From assembly GCF_005144885.1 (NCBI RefSeq), contig NZ_CP039690.1, positions 1,240,001-1,304,000 of the forward strand: a stretch of DNA of 64,000 nt, written 5' to 3'. A program made the position numbers and the translations under genes. The notes under the pieces were generated by a model. That model was not told where the DNA came from, did no database searches, and was given only the letters and a program-made list of their open reading frames with translations. Below, piece by piece: positions 1-8,040 of the stretch; the first letter of the stretch is position 1; the number at the start of each line of letters is the position of its first letter. The stretch comes from Phreatobacter stygius. GTDB taxonomy: Bacteria > Pseudomonadota > Alphaproteobacteria > Rhizobiales > Phreatobacteraceae.

Positions 1-27
1 CTCGGGTGCGATATCGGGCAAGGGCAT
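1..27 (-). CDS. 5' end of an unidentified CDS (partial)
   Basis: Only the first nine codons lie in the window (M-P-L-P-D-I-A-P-E, read on the minus strand). A strong ribosome binding site, AAGGAGATCC at 31-40, sits three bases before the ATG, so this is very probably a real start. It lies about 120 bp downstream of the ammonia-lyase on the same strand and may be cotranscribed with it. Function cannot be judged from nine residues. Confidence 0.6.
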
Positions 28-147
28 GACGGATCTCCTTCGTCGGCAGCGACGGACCGTCCTCGTCAGGCAAGTCCGGGGCCAAGATCCGGGGCCAAGA
101 TCCCGCGACAAGATCCGGTGAGGCGATGCCGGCCCCGTTGCCCAGGC

Positions 148-1779
148 CTATTCCAGGATGCCGATCGCCTGTTCGACCGCATCGACCACCGCACCGGAGC
201 GCACCAGGTCGAGCGCCTGGCCGATCTCGGTCGCATACCAGCGGTCACCGTCGAGCGCCGGCTGGATCACCGCGCGTACCGCGGCGAGCGCAGCCGACGT
301 GCCCTTGCCGAGCGGATAGCCCTTGGCCACCGGTTCGACCAGCGACAGGGCCTGGCAGGCCATCAGGATCTCGCCGGCGATGATCTGCTCGGCATTCTCC
401 ACCACGGTCCGCGCCTTGCGCCCGCACCAGGTGGAATTCGACACGTGGTCCTCGGCATTCGACTTACCCGGAATGCTGTCGACCGAGCCGGGCGCCGCGA
501 GATGGCGGTTTTCCATGACCAAGGCCGACATCGAGCACTGGACTGTGGCAAAGCCGGTATTGAGGCCGCGCTTGCCGGCGAGCAGGTTGCGCGGCAGGCC
601 ATAACTCATCGTCGGGTCGACCAGCCGGGCGAGCCGGCGCTCGGAGATCGAGGAGAGGTCGGCCACCGCGATGGCCAGGACATCCATCGCCTGGGCAACA
701 TACTGGCCGTGGAAATGACCGCCGGAAATCGAGACGTAACCGCCCTTGGCGTCATCGAAGATCAGCGGATTGTCGGTCGCCGAATTGATCTCGGTGCCCA
801 GAATGCCATCGACATAGGCAATGGCCTGACGCGCCGGGCCGTGGACCTGCGGCGCGCAGCGCAGCGAATAGACGTCCTGGACCCGCGGCGAAGCCGGCGC
901 GCCGGGCGTCCGCGCCTCGTCGGGAAACACCACATCGCGCGCCGCCTGCGAGCAGCGCTTGGTGCCCTCGGTCAGGCGCAGCACGTTGCGCGCGACACGC
1001 GCCTGGCCTTCATGCGGACGGGCGGCGTGGACCCTCGGATCGAACGCCGCGAGCTCGCCGCGCATGGCTTCGAGCGACAGCGCCAGGGCCACGTCGACGG
1101 CTTTCAGGAGGCGTCGGGCGTCATGGCTCGCCAACACGCCGAGCGCCAGCGACACGGTCGAGCCGTTGATCAGCGCGGATGCATCCTTGGCGCCCATCGG
1201 AAAGTCCGGCGAGAGCCCGGCCTTGGCGATCGCCGCGCGCGCCGCCATGCGTTTGCCTTTGTAGACGATCTCGGCCTCGGGAAAGCCGCAGACCGCACCG
1301 GCCATATGGGCGAGCGGCGCAAGGTCGCCGGAGGCGCCGACCGAGCCCTTTTCCGGGATCACCGGGTGCAGCCCGGCATTGAGGAAGCCGATCAGACGCT
1401 CGACCAGCTCGACCTGCGGACCGGAAAAATTCGAGGCGAAGGCATTGGCGCGCAGCAGCATGGTGGCGCGCGTCACATCCTCGGCGAAGGGCTGGCCGAT
1501 GCCTGTCGCATGGGCATAGACCGTCTTGGTCTGGTAGGGGATCATCTCGGCGATCAGCACGCGCTGATCCTTGAACAGGCCGACGCCGGTATTGAAGCCG
1601 TACATCAGCGGCACGTCGTCGGCCATCCAATGCTTGTCGATATAGGCACGTGTTGCGGCGATCTTGTCGCGGGCGGCTGGATGCAGCGCCGCCTTCTCGA
1701 ACCGGCCCGACGCAGCGGCGCGCGCCACGCGCACCACCTGATCGCCCTTCAGCTTCACGCCGTCGATCTTCACCGTCAT
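148..1779 (-). CDS. Aromatic amino acid ammonia-lyase (HutH/PAL family)
   Basis: The 543-residue protein belongs to the lyase class I-like family that eliminates ammonia from histidine, phenylalanine or tyrosine using the self-formed MIO cofactor. The MIO triad Ala-Ser-Gly is at about residues 149-151 inside GSVGASGDLAPL, and the family block NSATDNPL is present. Length fits HutH (about 510) slightly better than plant PAL. The start is placed at ATG 1779, with AGGGG upstream; a GTG one codon earlier is possible. No other hut genes (hutU, hutI, hutG) are nearby, so substrate is open: histidine, tyrosine or phenylalanine. Family certain; substrate not. Confidence 0.9.
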   Translation of the reverse strand: MTVKIDGVKLKGDQVVRVARAAASGRFEKAALHPAARDKIAATRAYIDKHWMADDVPLMYGFNTGVGLFKDQRVLIAEMIPYQTKTVYAHATGIGQPFAEDVTRATMLLRANAFASNFSGPQVELVERLIGFLNAGLHPVIPEKGSVGASGDLAPLAHMAGAVCGFPEAEIVYKGKRMAARAAIAKAGLSPDFPMGAKDASALINGSTVSLALGVLASHDARRLLKAVDVALALSLEAMRGELAAFDPRVHAARPHEGQARVARNVLRLTEGTKRCSQAARDVVFPDEARTPGAPASPRVQDVYSLRCAPQVHGPARQAIAYVDGILGTEINSATDNPLIFDDAKGGYVSISGGHFHGQYVAQAMDVLAIAVADLSSISERRLARLVDPTMSYGLPRNLLAGKRGLNTGFATVQCSMSALVMENRHLAAPGSVDSIPGKSNAEDHVSNSTWCGRKARTVVENAEQIIAGEILMACQALSLVEPVAKGYPLGKGTSAALAAVRAVIQPALDGDRWYATEIGQALDLVRSGAVVDAVEQAIGILE

Positions 1780-1831
1780 CACGAAACCCCTGCGAATTCA
1801 AACCTTCAGGGTTTGATCGCGGTTTTTCGCC

Positions 1832-1963
1832 GGTGCCGTCAAGCGCCGATGGCATCGCGCAGCAGAGATGGTACCGTCAAGCACCGATGACGGCATGCGG
1901 TAGAGATGGTGCCGCCGAGCGCTGATGACGCCGTGCGGCAGAGATGGTGCCGTCAAGCGCCGG
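1832..1963. repeat. 38-bp direct tandem repeat, 3.5 copies
   Basis: Units begin with GGTRCCG at 1832, 1870, 1908 and 1946, an exact 38-bp period. The first three are complete and end in RGAGAT; the fourth stops after 18 bp at the serA stop codon. Copies differ at several positions, so the array is not brand-new. It fills the gap between the serA stop and the ammonia-lyase start, where it could act as a protein-binding array or terminator-like element. Function unknown. Confidence 0.8.
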
Positions 1964-3211
1964 TCACGACCGGCTGTAGAGCAGCCGGCAGCGGATCGTG
2001 CCGGACAGTTGGCGGATCTCGTCGAGCACGCCGTCGGCGTCGTCGACACTGCCGTCGGCATCGAGCACGACGTAACCGACATCACCGTCGGTCTGATAAT
2101 ACTGGGCGGCGATATTGATCTCGCGCGCCGCGAACACGTCGTTCAGGCGACGCAGCTCGCCCGGCAGGTTGCGCTGCACCTGGATGAAGCGTGTGCCGGC
2201 CGGCCCCACCGGCAATTGCACCTGGGGGAAATTGACCGCCCCCCAGGTTGAGCCGACGTCCGAATAGTCGACGAATTTGCGTGCCACTTCCGCGCCGATG
2301 CGCTCCTGCGCCTCTTCCGTCGAGCCGCCGACATGCGGGGTCAGGATGACATTGTCGAGGCCCTGCAGGGGCGACGCGAACTGGTCGGCATTGGATGACG
2401 GTTCGACCGGGAAGACATCGACCGCGGCACCGCCGAGATGACCGCTCTTCAATGCCTTGGCGAGCGCTTGCAGGTCGAGAATCGTGCCACGGGCATTGTT
2501 GATCAGATAGGCGCCCTTCTTCATGGCGGCGATCTCGGCCTTGCCGATCAGCCCTTGCGTGCCGGGTGTCTCCGGCAGGTGCAGCGACACCACGTCGGCG
2601 CGCGCCATCAGATCCTTCAGGTCGGCCGCCGGCTCGACATTGCCGTGGCGCAGCTTGTCGGTCTGGTCGAAATAGATCACCCGCATGCCCATGGCCTCGG
2701 CCAGCATGGCGAGCTGCGAGCCGATATTGCCGTAGCCGACAATGCCCAGCGTCTTGCCGCGGATTTCATAGCTCGCCACCGCCGACTTGTCCCAGCCGCC
2801 CGCATGGGCCTTGACCGATTTTGGAAAGATGCGGCGGAACAGCATGACGATTTCGGCGATCGTCAGTTCGGCGACGCTGCGGGTGTTGGAGAACGGCGCG
2901 TTGAACACCGGCACGCCGGCGCGATTCGCCGCGACCAGGTCGACCTGATTGGTGCCGACCGAAAAACAGCCGATCGCGATCAGCCGGTCGGCGGCGGCGA
3001 GGATCTCCGGGGTGATCTGCGAACGCGAGCGTATGCCGAGCAGATGCACGCCGCGGACGGCTTTCGCCAGGGCCGCGCCGTCGAGCGCCTTCGGCAGGCG
3101 CTGGATGTTGCTGTAGCCGGCATTCTCCAGGAGACCGACCGCGGTATCGGAAATGCCCTCCAGCAGAAGGATCTTGATTCGGTCCTTCGGCAGCGACAAT
3201 GCGACCGTCAT
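1964..3211 (-). CDS. serA: D-3-phosphoglycerate dehydrogenase, SerA type
   Basis: 415-residue NAD-dependent dehydrogenase that oxidises 3-phosphoglycerate to 3-phosphohydroxypyruvate, the first step of serine synthesis. The N-terminal substrate domain (GCFSVGTNQVDL) and Rossmann motif (GIVGYGNIGSQ) match the short E. coli-type enzyme (410 aa), and catalytic Arg (NNARGTIL), Glu and His293 (TPHVGGST) are present. The last 80 residues form an ACT-like domain, which in this family binds serine for feedback inhibition. ATG 3211 is chosen because GAGGA precedes it and the protein then aligns to family length; the frame stays open further upstream. It is followed by the 38-bp repeat. Confidence 0.92.
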   Translation of the reverse strand: MTVALSLPKDRIKILLLEGISDTAVGLLENAGYSNIQRLPKALDGAALAKAVRGVHLLGIRSRSQITPEILAAADRLIAIGCFSVGTNQVDLVAANRAGVPVFNAPFSNTRSVAELTIAEIVMLFRRIFPKSVKAHAGGWDKSAVASYEIRGKTLGIVGYGNIGSQLAMLAEAMGMRVIYFDQTDKLRHGNVEPAADLKDLMARADVVSLHLPETPGTQGLIGKAEIAAMKKGAYLINNARGTILDLQALAKALKSGHLGGAAVDVFPVEPSSNADQFASPLQGLDNVILTPHVGGSTEEAQERIGAEVARKFVDYSDVGSTWGAVNFPQVQLPVGPAGTRFIQVQRNLPGELRRLNDVFAAREINIAAQYYQTDGDVGYVVLDADGSVDDADGVLDEIRQLSGTIRCRLLYSRS

Positions 3212-3326
3212 GGCGTGGTCCTCATGCTTGGGCGTGATGGTGGCGGCACGCCATCGCAGGAAGCGCGCATGGCTGCAAGTCGGCAATGGCGCATCGGCCT
3301 GCCGGCAAGCCGGGCTCCAGATGCAC

Positions 3327-3363
3327 GAAAACCGCCGTGAGGTCATTCCTCGCGACGGTTTTC
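3327..3363. terminator. Long imperfect hairpin between merR and serA
   Basis: A 16-pair stem with one mismatch and one G-T pair closes on a 5-base loop (TCATT). Its outer arms are GAAAACCG and CGGTTTTC. It lies downstream of the MerR gene and upstream of serA, both on the minus strand. It could terminate merR transcription or be a leader structure for serA; no long T-run follows. Confidence 0.45.
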
Positions 3364-3426
3364 GTAATCGAGCTTGTCGTCAATTCGGCCGCGGCTGGGC
3401 CGAAACCGGCCGCCACGGACAATCGC

Positions 3427-3888
3427 TCACTTCGAGCGGTCGATCATGGCGTTCAGCGTCTCGTGGGTGCGCTTCAACTCAGCGATCGCATCCTCGATAT
3501 CGCGCTTCTGCTGCTCCAGGTGACTGATCTGCTCGAGGCATTTCTCGCGCGACAGCTTGAGCTGCTGATCTGCACCGGCGTCATGGCGCTCATGCGCCTC
3601 GACCATCTCCGAGATCTCGGCCAGCGTGAAGCCGAGCCGCTTGCCTTTCAAGATCAGCTGCAGGCGGACACGATCGGTGGCGCTGTAGAGCCGGGTCAAA
3701 CCCTCGCGCCGAGGCGACAGCAGGCCCTTGTCTTCATAGAAGCGCAAGGCCCGCAACGTCACGTCGAACTCACGCGCGAGATCGCCGATCGTGTAGACGG
3801 CCGGCCCGCTCTTGGCGGCTTCGGCGTCGTCTTCGATCCAGAAGACGTCGTCGTCGTTGTTGCGTGTCATCAAAGCCTTCCGTTCCAT
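3427..3888 (-). CDS. MerR-family transcriptional regulator
   Basis: 153-residue protein with a MerR winged helix-turn-helix at about residues 30-100 (YTIGDLAREF, LRFYEDKGLL, RLYSATDRVRLQLI) followed by a long dimerisation coiled coil. It lacks the cysteine cluster of metal sensors such as MerR or CueR, and its C-terminal part is too short for a ligand domain. The pattern fits the alphaproteobacterial subgroup linked to acyl-CoA/branched-chain catabolism (LiuR-like), but that link is inference. The first 30 residues are acidic and probably disordered. ATG 3888 has GGAG six bases upstream; ATG 3870 is an alternative. Confidence 0.85.
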   Translation of the reverse strand: MERKALMTRNNDDDVFWIEDDAEAAKSGPAVYTIGDLAREFDVTLRALRFYEDKGLLSPRREGLTRLYSATDRVRLQLILKGKRLGFTLAEISEMVEAHERHDAGADQQLKLSREKCLEQISHLEQQKRDIEDAIAELKRTHETLNAMIDRSK

Positions 3889-4256
3889 TTTTTGCTCCGT
3901 CCTCTGGCTCGAGGGGATACGATCGGGTGGGATGGCTCACTCATAACCGATATGGACGTCTCAAAGGGCAATGCACCGCTTTCCGATAGGTTAGTTACCG
4001 TTAGGATAGGGCCGAATCCAAGCTCCATCGCAAGGTCGGTTCGCACAGTGTCTGATTCTATCAGTTAACGAGCAGGAACCAAAGTTAACAAAAATTTGTC
4101 GATGTTAACCCGGCCTTTACCATGATTGCCAAGATTGCCAGCTGGGAGTGTCCCGTGCCGGCGAAGCAGATTCGCCTGCTACGGCCACCCTGGGTGTAAC
4201 GCGGTCCGCTTGACCGGACATTACGCCCGATCAACCGCCAGGCGGGTGGGAACGTT
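3889..4256. promoter_or_regulatory. Divergent merR/podJ control region with cell-cycle-like sites
   Basis: This 368-bp gap has no credible gene and is notably AT-richer than its surroundings. It contains three perfect GTTAAC palindromes at 4064, 4084 and 4104, each exactly 20 bp apart, and three GANTC sites at 4014, 4054 and 4169. TTAA-type half sites are the core of CtrA boxes, and GANTC is the CcrM methylation site, so cell-cycle control of the downstream podJ-like gene is plausible. No mapped -35/-10 can be assigned with confidence. Confidence 0.55.
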
Positions 4257-7200
4257 ATGCGGCACACCGTTCCATGGAGTGTCAAAGGTGTCGATCACGA
4301 TGCGCGGGAAGCGGCCAAGGAGGCTGCCCGGCGCTCGGGGATGTCGCTTGGCGAGTGGCTGAACACGGTCATCGTCGATCAGGCCGCCGATGCCGATGAC
4401 GCCGTCCCGGGCATGTCCGCCGTCACCCGGCGCCTCGAAACCATCACCGAACGCCTCGATGCGGCCAATCGCCGCGAATCGGACACCGCCATCCCGCGCG
4501 CCCGGCTCGCCAGGGACGACAGCACCGATATTGTCCGCGCGCTCGACGCCGTGGCGCGGCTTGCCGAAATTTCCGAGCGCCGGTCGGCCGCCGCCATCGA
4601 GGCGGTCGAGCAGCTCGCGATTGCCCGCAACCTGTCCGTGCCGCGCGGCGAGGCGCCACCGCCGGCCGAACCGGCAGCCCCCCTCGCCGCCCGTGCCGCG
4701 GATCCGTCGGCCCAGGCCCAGCTCGACGAAATCGCCCGCTCGATCCGCGCCATGAATGCCGGCATCGCCGCCGGCCACGCTGCCGAGCGCGCCGTCCAGA
4801 CCCCGCCGAAACTGTTCGATCAGGATCTCGATGCAACGGTGGCCGAGATTGCCGCGCGTCAGCGCGCGCTGGATCTCGATGCTCCCGAAGCGGCGCCTGC
4901 GCCTGCGCCTGCCGAAATCGGCGACCACGACGAAGCCTATGTCCAGGCGCCGCTTCAACCGGGGCTCGGCCCGCTCGCCGAGCGGCTGGATTCGCTCGGC
5001 CGCCGCATGGACCAGATCCTCAAGGATCCGCCGCTGCGCGAAGCCGGGCCCGATCGGGCCGCGATATCGGCGGAAATCCAGAAGCTCTCGCAGCGCATCG
5101 ACACGGTGAACAAGCCGCAGGGCGACAATCTGGAGCGCGAGCTGAAGGCGCTGTCCGGCCGCATCGAAGCGATGCGCAAGGAAATGGCGGCCCGCGAAAC
5201 GGCGCAGACCGATCTCGCCGTGGCCGATCTGCGCGCCGATATCGCCCAGATTGCGGCGCGGCTCGATGATCTCGCACCGCGCCGGGCGGTCGAAACGCTG
5301 GAAGCCGAGATCCACGCCCTCGGGGACCGGGTCGCAACCGTCAGGGCCCAGGGTATCCCTGCCGAGGCGCTCGAACATCTCGTCGCGGAATTCGAACGGA
5401 CCGTCACCAGCCTGACGCCGGCCGAGGGCATCGCCGAGGAACTGAAGGCGATTTCGCTCAAGCTCGATCAGGTCAAGGCGCGTGGTGGCGGCCGCGATGC
5501 CAATCTCGATCGCCTGACCGATGAAATCCTGTCGATTCGCGAGCTGGTGGCGGGCGCCGCCACGCGCGAAGCCGTCGAGGCGCTCGCCGATCAGGTCGCG
5601 ACGCTCACCGAACGGCTGGAAAAGGCCGTACCGGCACCGACCGAGAACCATGCCGAAGCCGTCACCGCGGCCATCGAGGCCCGTATCGAAGAGATCGCCA
5701 ACCGGCTCGAGAAGGCCTCGCGCCGTCCTGGACCGGCTGTCGCCGCGGCGACCAATCCGCAGCTCGAAGAGGCACTCCGGCGCCTTGCCGACAAGCTGGA
5801 GGAGAGCCACAGCCGGACCAGCGATCCGAAGGTCCTGGGCGAGCTCGAGAAGCACATTCTCGCGCTGGCGGCCAAGATCGACGCGTCCGACGCCCGCTTC
5901 ACCCAGCTCGGCACGATCGAGCGCGGCCTGTCCGATCTGTTCGTTCAGATGGAGGAAATGCGCGCCTCGACGATCGACGCGGCCGAGCGCGCGGCCCGTG
6001 GCGCGGTCGCCGATCTGGGCAAGGCGGCGCGGACGCCGGACGCCGCGGTCAATGCGCTGAAGAGCGACATCGAAAACCTGCGCACCGCCCAGACCGCCAG
6101 CGAGGAACGCACTCACGGCAGTCTCGAAGCCGTCCATCAAACCCTGGAACGGGTGGTGCGACGGATTTCCGAACTCGACCCGGCGGCCCGCGCGCCGGCC
6201 ATGCCGGCCGCTGCTCCGCCTGTGGTCGCCAGGCCGGAGCCCGAACCATCGGCCGCCAGGCCGGCCGCCGCGCAACGCTCCCCCGAACCCGGTCCGGCGG
6301 TTGCCCCCCCGGCCGCCGGCGCACGTCCGGCGGCGGCGGCTGCCGCCGTCCAGGCGCCGCGCCTGCCGGTAGCCCCGCGCAGCGAAGCCCCGGCGGCCGG
6401 CGTCGACCTGCCGCTCGAGCCCGGATCCGGCGCGCCGCGTCTGCGGCCACCCGCGCCCGGCGCTGCGCCGATGGGGGGCTCGAAGGCCGATTTCATCGCC
6501 GCCGCCCGCCGCGCTGCGCAGGCCGCCGCCGACTCCACCGTGTCCGGCCCGCTGCCGGCCGACGACAAGCCCCGGTCGCTGTTCGCCAAGCTGCGCGGCG
6601 CGGTGACCCGGCCCAAGGCCGAACCGGCCGAGATTGCCGCACCGGCCCGCAGCCGGATCCGGCCGGCCCACGTGGCACCGAACGTCGCGCCGCCGGCCCC
6701 CGCCGCCACGCCCTTCGATCCGGTCATCGACCAGACGGCGGCCGACACCGACCAGGCCGGCCCCGGCTCCCGTCTTGCAGCCAATCGGCGCACCATCATC
6801 ATCGGCATCGCCGCGGCCCTCCTGGTCGTCGCCGCCGGGATCTCGACGCTGTCGAACCTGCGCCCGAAGGCGCCCGAAACCGGCGGCGGCACACCCGCCC
6901 CGAGCTCGGTCGCGCCGCAGGGCAAGACGGACAGCGAACAGGCACCGGTCGCAAGCCCCGAGCCGCGCCAGATCGCGCCGGGCGACCTGTCGCCGACCCT
7001 GCTGTCGCCCGCCGGCAGCGATGCGTCACCCGCCGGCGCTCAGCCGGCAACGCCCGCCGCGACGCCGCCCCAGGACGACGGCGCTCCGGCGACGACCGGC
7101 TCGGTCGCCGTCTCGCCACGCATTGTGCCGCCGGGCATGACGGTTTCACCAGCCGGCTGGCAAAGCGTCGGCCGCGCCGGCGAGCGCCAGGTCACGATTC

Positions 7201-7889
7201 CCCAGGCGCTGCGGGCAGCAGCCGAGGGCGGCAATCCGGCTGCGGCTTTCGAGCTCGGCACGCGTTACCTCGAAGGCCGCGGCGCGCCGGTCAGCGCCAC
7301 CGAAGCAGCGAGCTGGTATCAGCGGGCGGCCGATGCCGGCCTGGCGCCGGCGCAGTACCGGCTCGGCAGCCTCTATGAAAAGGGTACGGGCGTGACCCGC
7401 GACCTGCCCCGTGCCCGCGGCCTCTACGAGAAAGCCGCCGAAGCCGGCAACGGCAAGGCCATGCACAACCTCGCTGTCATGTTCGCCCAAGGCGCCTTGA
7501 GCGAGCGTCCGGATTACCGGATGGCGGCTCAATGGTTCCGTCGCGCCGCCGAGTATGGCGTCGCCGACAGCCAGTTCAATCTCGGCATCCTCTATGCGCG
7601 CGGCCTCGGCGTCGATCAGAGCCTTGCCGAAAGCTACAAGTGGTTCGCGCTGGCGGCCCTTGGCGGCGATCAGGATGCCGCCAAGAAGCGCGACGAGGTG
7701 GTTGACCGCCTCGACCCGCAGACCATGGTGGCGGCGCGCCTGGCGGTGCAGACCTTTGCCGCCAAGACCGAGCCTGAGAGCGCCGTCCGGGTCGCAGCCC
7801 CGGCGGGCGGCTGGGGTGACGAGCCACGCGCAGCGGCCACCGTGCCGCCGCCGCCGCGTCGCCCGGCGCAGCCGGTCTCGTCTCGCTGA
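4257..7889 (+). CDS. podJ: PodJ-like polar localization protein with SEL1 repeats
   Basis: 1210-residue protein with the typical alphaproteobacterial N-terminus (WSVKGVDHDAREAAKEAAR, then GMSLGEWLN), a long heptad-rich cytoplasmic region to about residue 640, a Pro/Ala-rich disordered stretch, one transmembrane helix near 845-865 (TIIIGIAAALLVVAAG) and a periplasmic part with about four SEL1 repeats (about 985-1150). This order matches PodJ, which marks the new pole and recruits pole-specific proteins for division, adhesion and flagellum placement. PodJ is processed in the periplasm in Caulobacter; whether this protein is cut cannot be seen. Transcribed from its own control region; it is followed by a short 21-bp repeat array. 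Confidence 0.85.
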   Translation: MRHTVPWSVKGVDHDAREAAKEAARRSGMSLGEWLNTVIVDQAADADDAVPGMSAVTRRLETITERLDAANRRESDTAIPRARLARDDSTDIVRALDAVARLAEISERRSAAAIEAVEQLAIARNLSVPRGEAPPPAEPAAPLAARAADPSAQAQLDEIARSIRAMNAGIAAGHAAERAVQTPPKLFDQDLDATVAEIAARQRALDLDAPEAAPAPAPAEIGDHDEAYVQAPLQPGLGPLAERLDSLGRRMDQILKDPPLREAGPDRAAISAEIQKLSQRIDTVNKPQGDNLERELKALSGRIEAMRKEMAARETAQTDLAVADLRADIAQIAARLDDLAPRRAVETLEAEIHALGDRVATVRAQGIPAEALEHLVAEFERTVTSLTPAEGIAEELKAISLKLDQVKARGGGRDANLDRLTDEILSIRELVAGAATREAVEALADQVATLTERLEKAVPAPTENHAEAVTAAIEARIEEIANRLEKASRRPGPAVAAATNPQLEEALRRLADKLEESHSRTSDPKVLGELEKHILALAAKIDASDARFTQLGTIERGLSDLFVQMEEMRASTIDAAERAARGAVADLGKAARTPDAAVNALKSDIENLRTAQTASEERTHGSLEAVHQTLERVVRRISELDPAARAPAMPAAAPPVVARPEPEPSAARPAAAQRSPEPGPAVAPPAAGARPAAAAAAVQAPRLPVAPRSEAPAAGVDLPLEPGSGAPRLRPPAPGAAPMGGSKADFIAAARRAAQAAADSTVSGPLPADDKPRSLFAKLRGAVTRPKAEPAEIAAPARSRIRPAHVAPNVAPPAPAATPFDPVIDQTAADTDQAGPGSRLAANRRTIIIGIAAALLVVAAGISTLSNLRPKAPETGGGTPAPSSVAPQGKTDSEQAPVASPEPRQIAPGDLSPTLLSPAGSDASPAGAQPATPAATPPQDDGAPATTGSVAVSPRIVPPGMTVSPAGWQSVGRAGERQVTIPQALRAAAEGGNPAAAFELGTRYLEGRGAPVSATEAASWYQRAADAGLAPAQYRLGSLYEKGTGVTRDLPRARGLYEKAAEAGNGKAMHNLAVMFAQGALSERPDYRMAAQWFRRAAEYGVADSQFNLGILYARGLGVDQSLAESYKWFALAALGGDQDAAKKRDEVVDRLDPQTMVAARLAVQTFAAKTEPESAVRVAAPAGGWGDEPRAAATVPPPPRRPAQPVSSR

Positions 7890-7925
7890 ACCGCCGGCCG
7901 GCGCCGATCTGCGAGCCGGCGACAT

Positions 7926-7988
7926 CAAGCCACCTCATCTTGGTTGCAAGCCTTCTCATCCTGGCTGCAAGCCTGGTCATCCTGGTTG
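7926..7988. repeat. 21-bp tandem repeat, three copies
   Basis: Three consecutive 21-bp units start with CAAGCC at 7926, 7947 and 7968 and share TCATCYTGGYTG at their ends. They lie 52 bp before the P450 start, between podJ and the P450 gene. Each unit has AGCC/GGCT-like inverted ends, so the array may be an operator or transcription-ending region. No family recognised. Confidence 0.75.
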
Positions 7989-8040
7989 ACAGAGTGCCGG
8001 CCGGCCCCCTCAATGCTTGAAAACATGAGGGGAAACATCC

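Noticed and set aside
118-1890. 590-residue open frame on the plus strand opposite the ammonia-lyase
   Set aside because: It is a mirror of the ammonia-lyase codons in GC-rich DNA; composition is Arg/His-rich with no family blocks, and the minus-strand protein is a clear family member.
1832-1963. CRISPR array
   Set aside because: Direct tandem units without unique spacers; no cas genes in the window. The same holds for the 21-bp repeat at 7926.
4221-6671. 816-residue open frame on the minus strand opposite podJ
   Set aside because: Arg/Gly-rich antisense shadow without ribosome site; the plus-strand frame has the PodJ N-terminus, membrane helix and SEL1 repeats.
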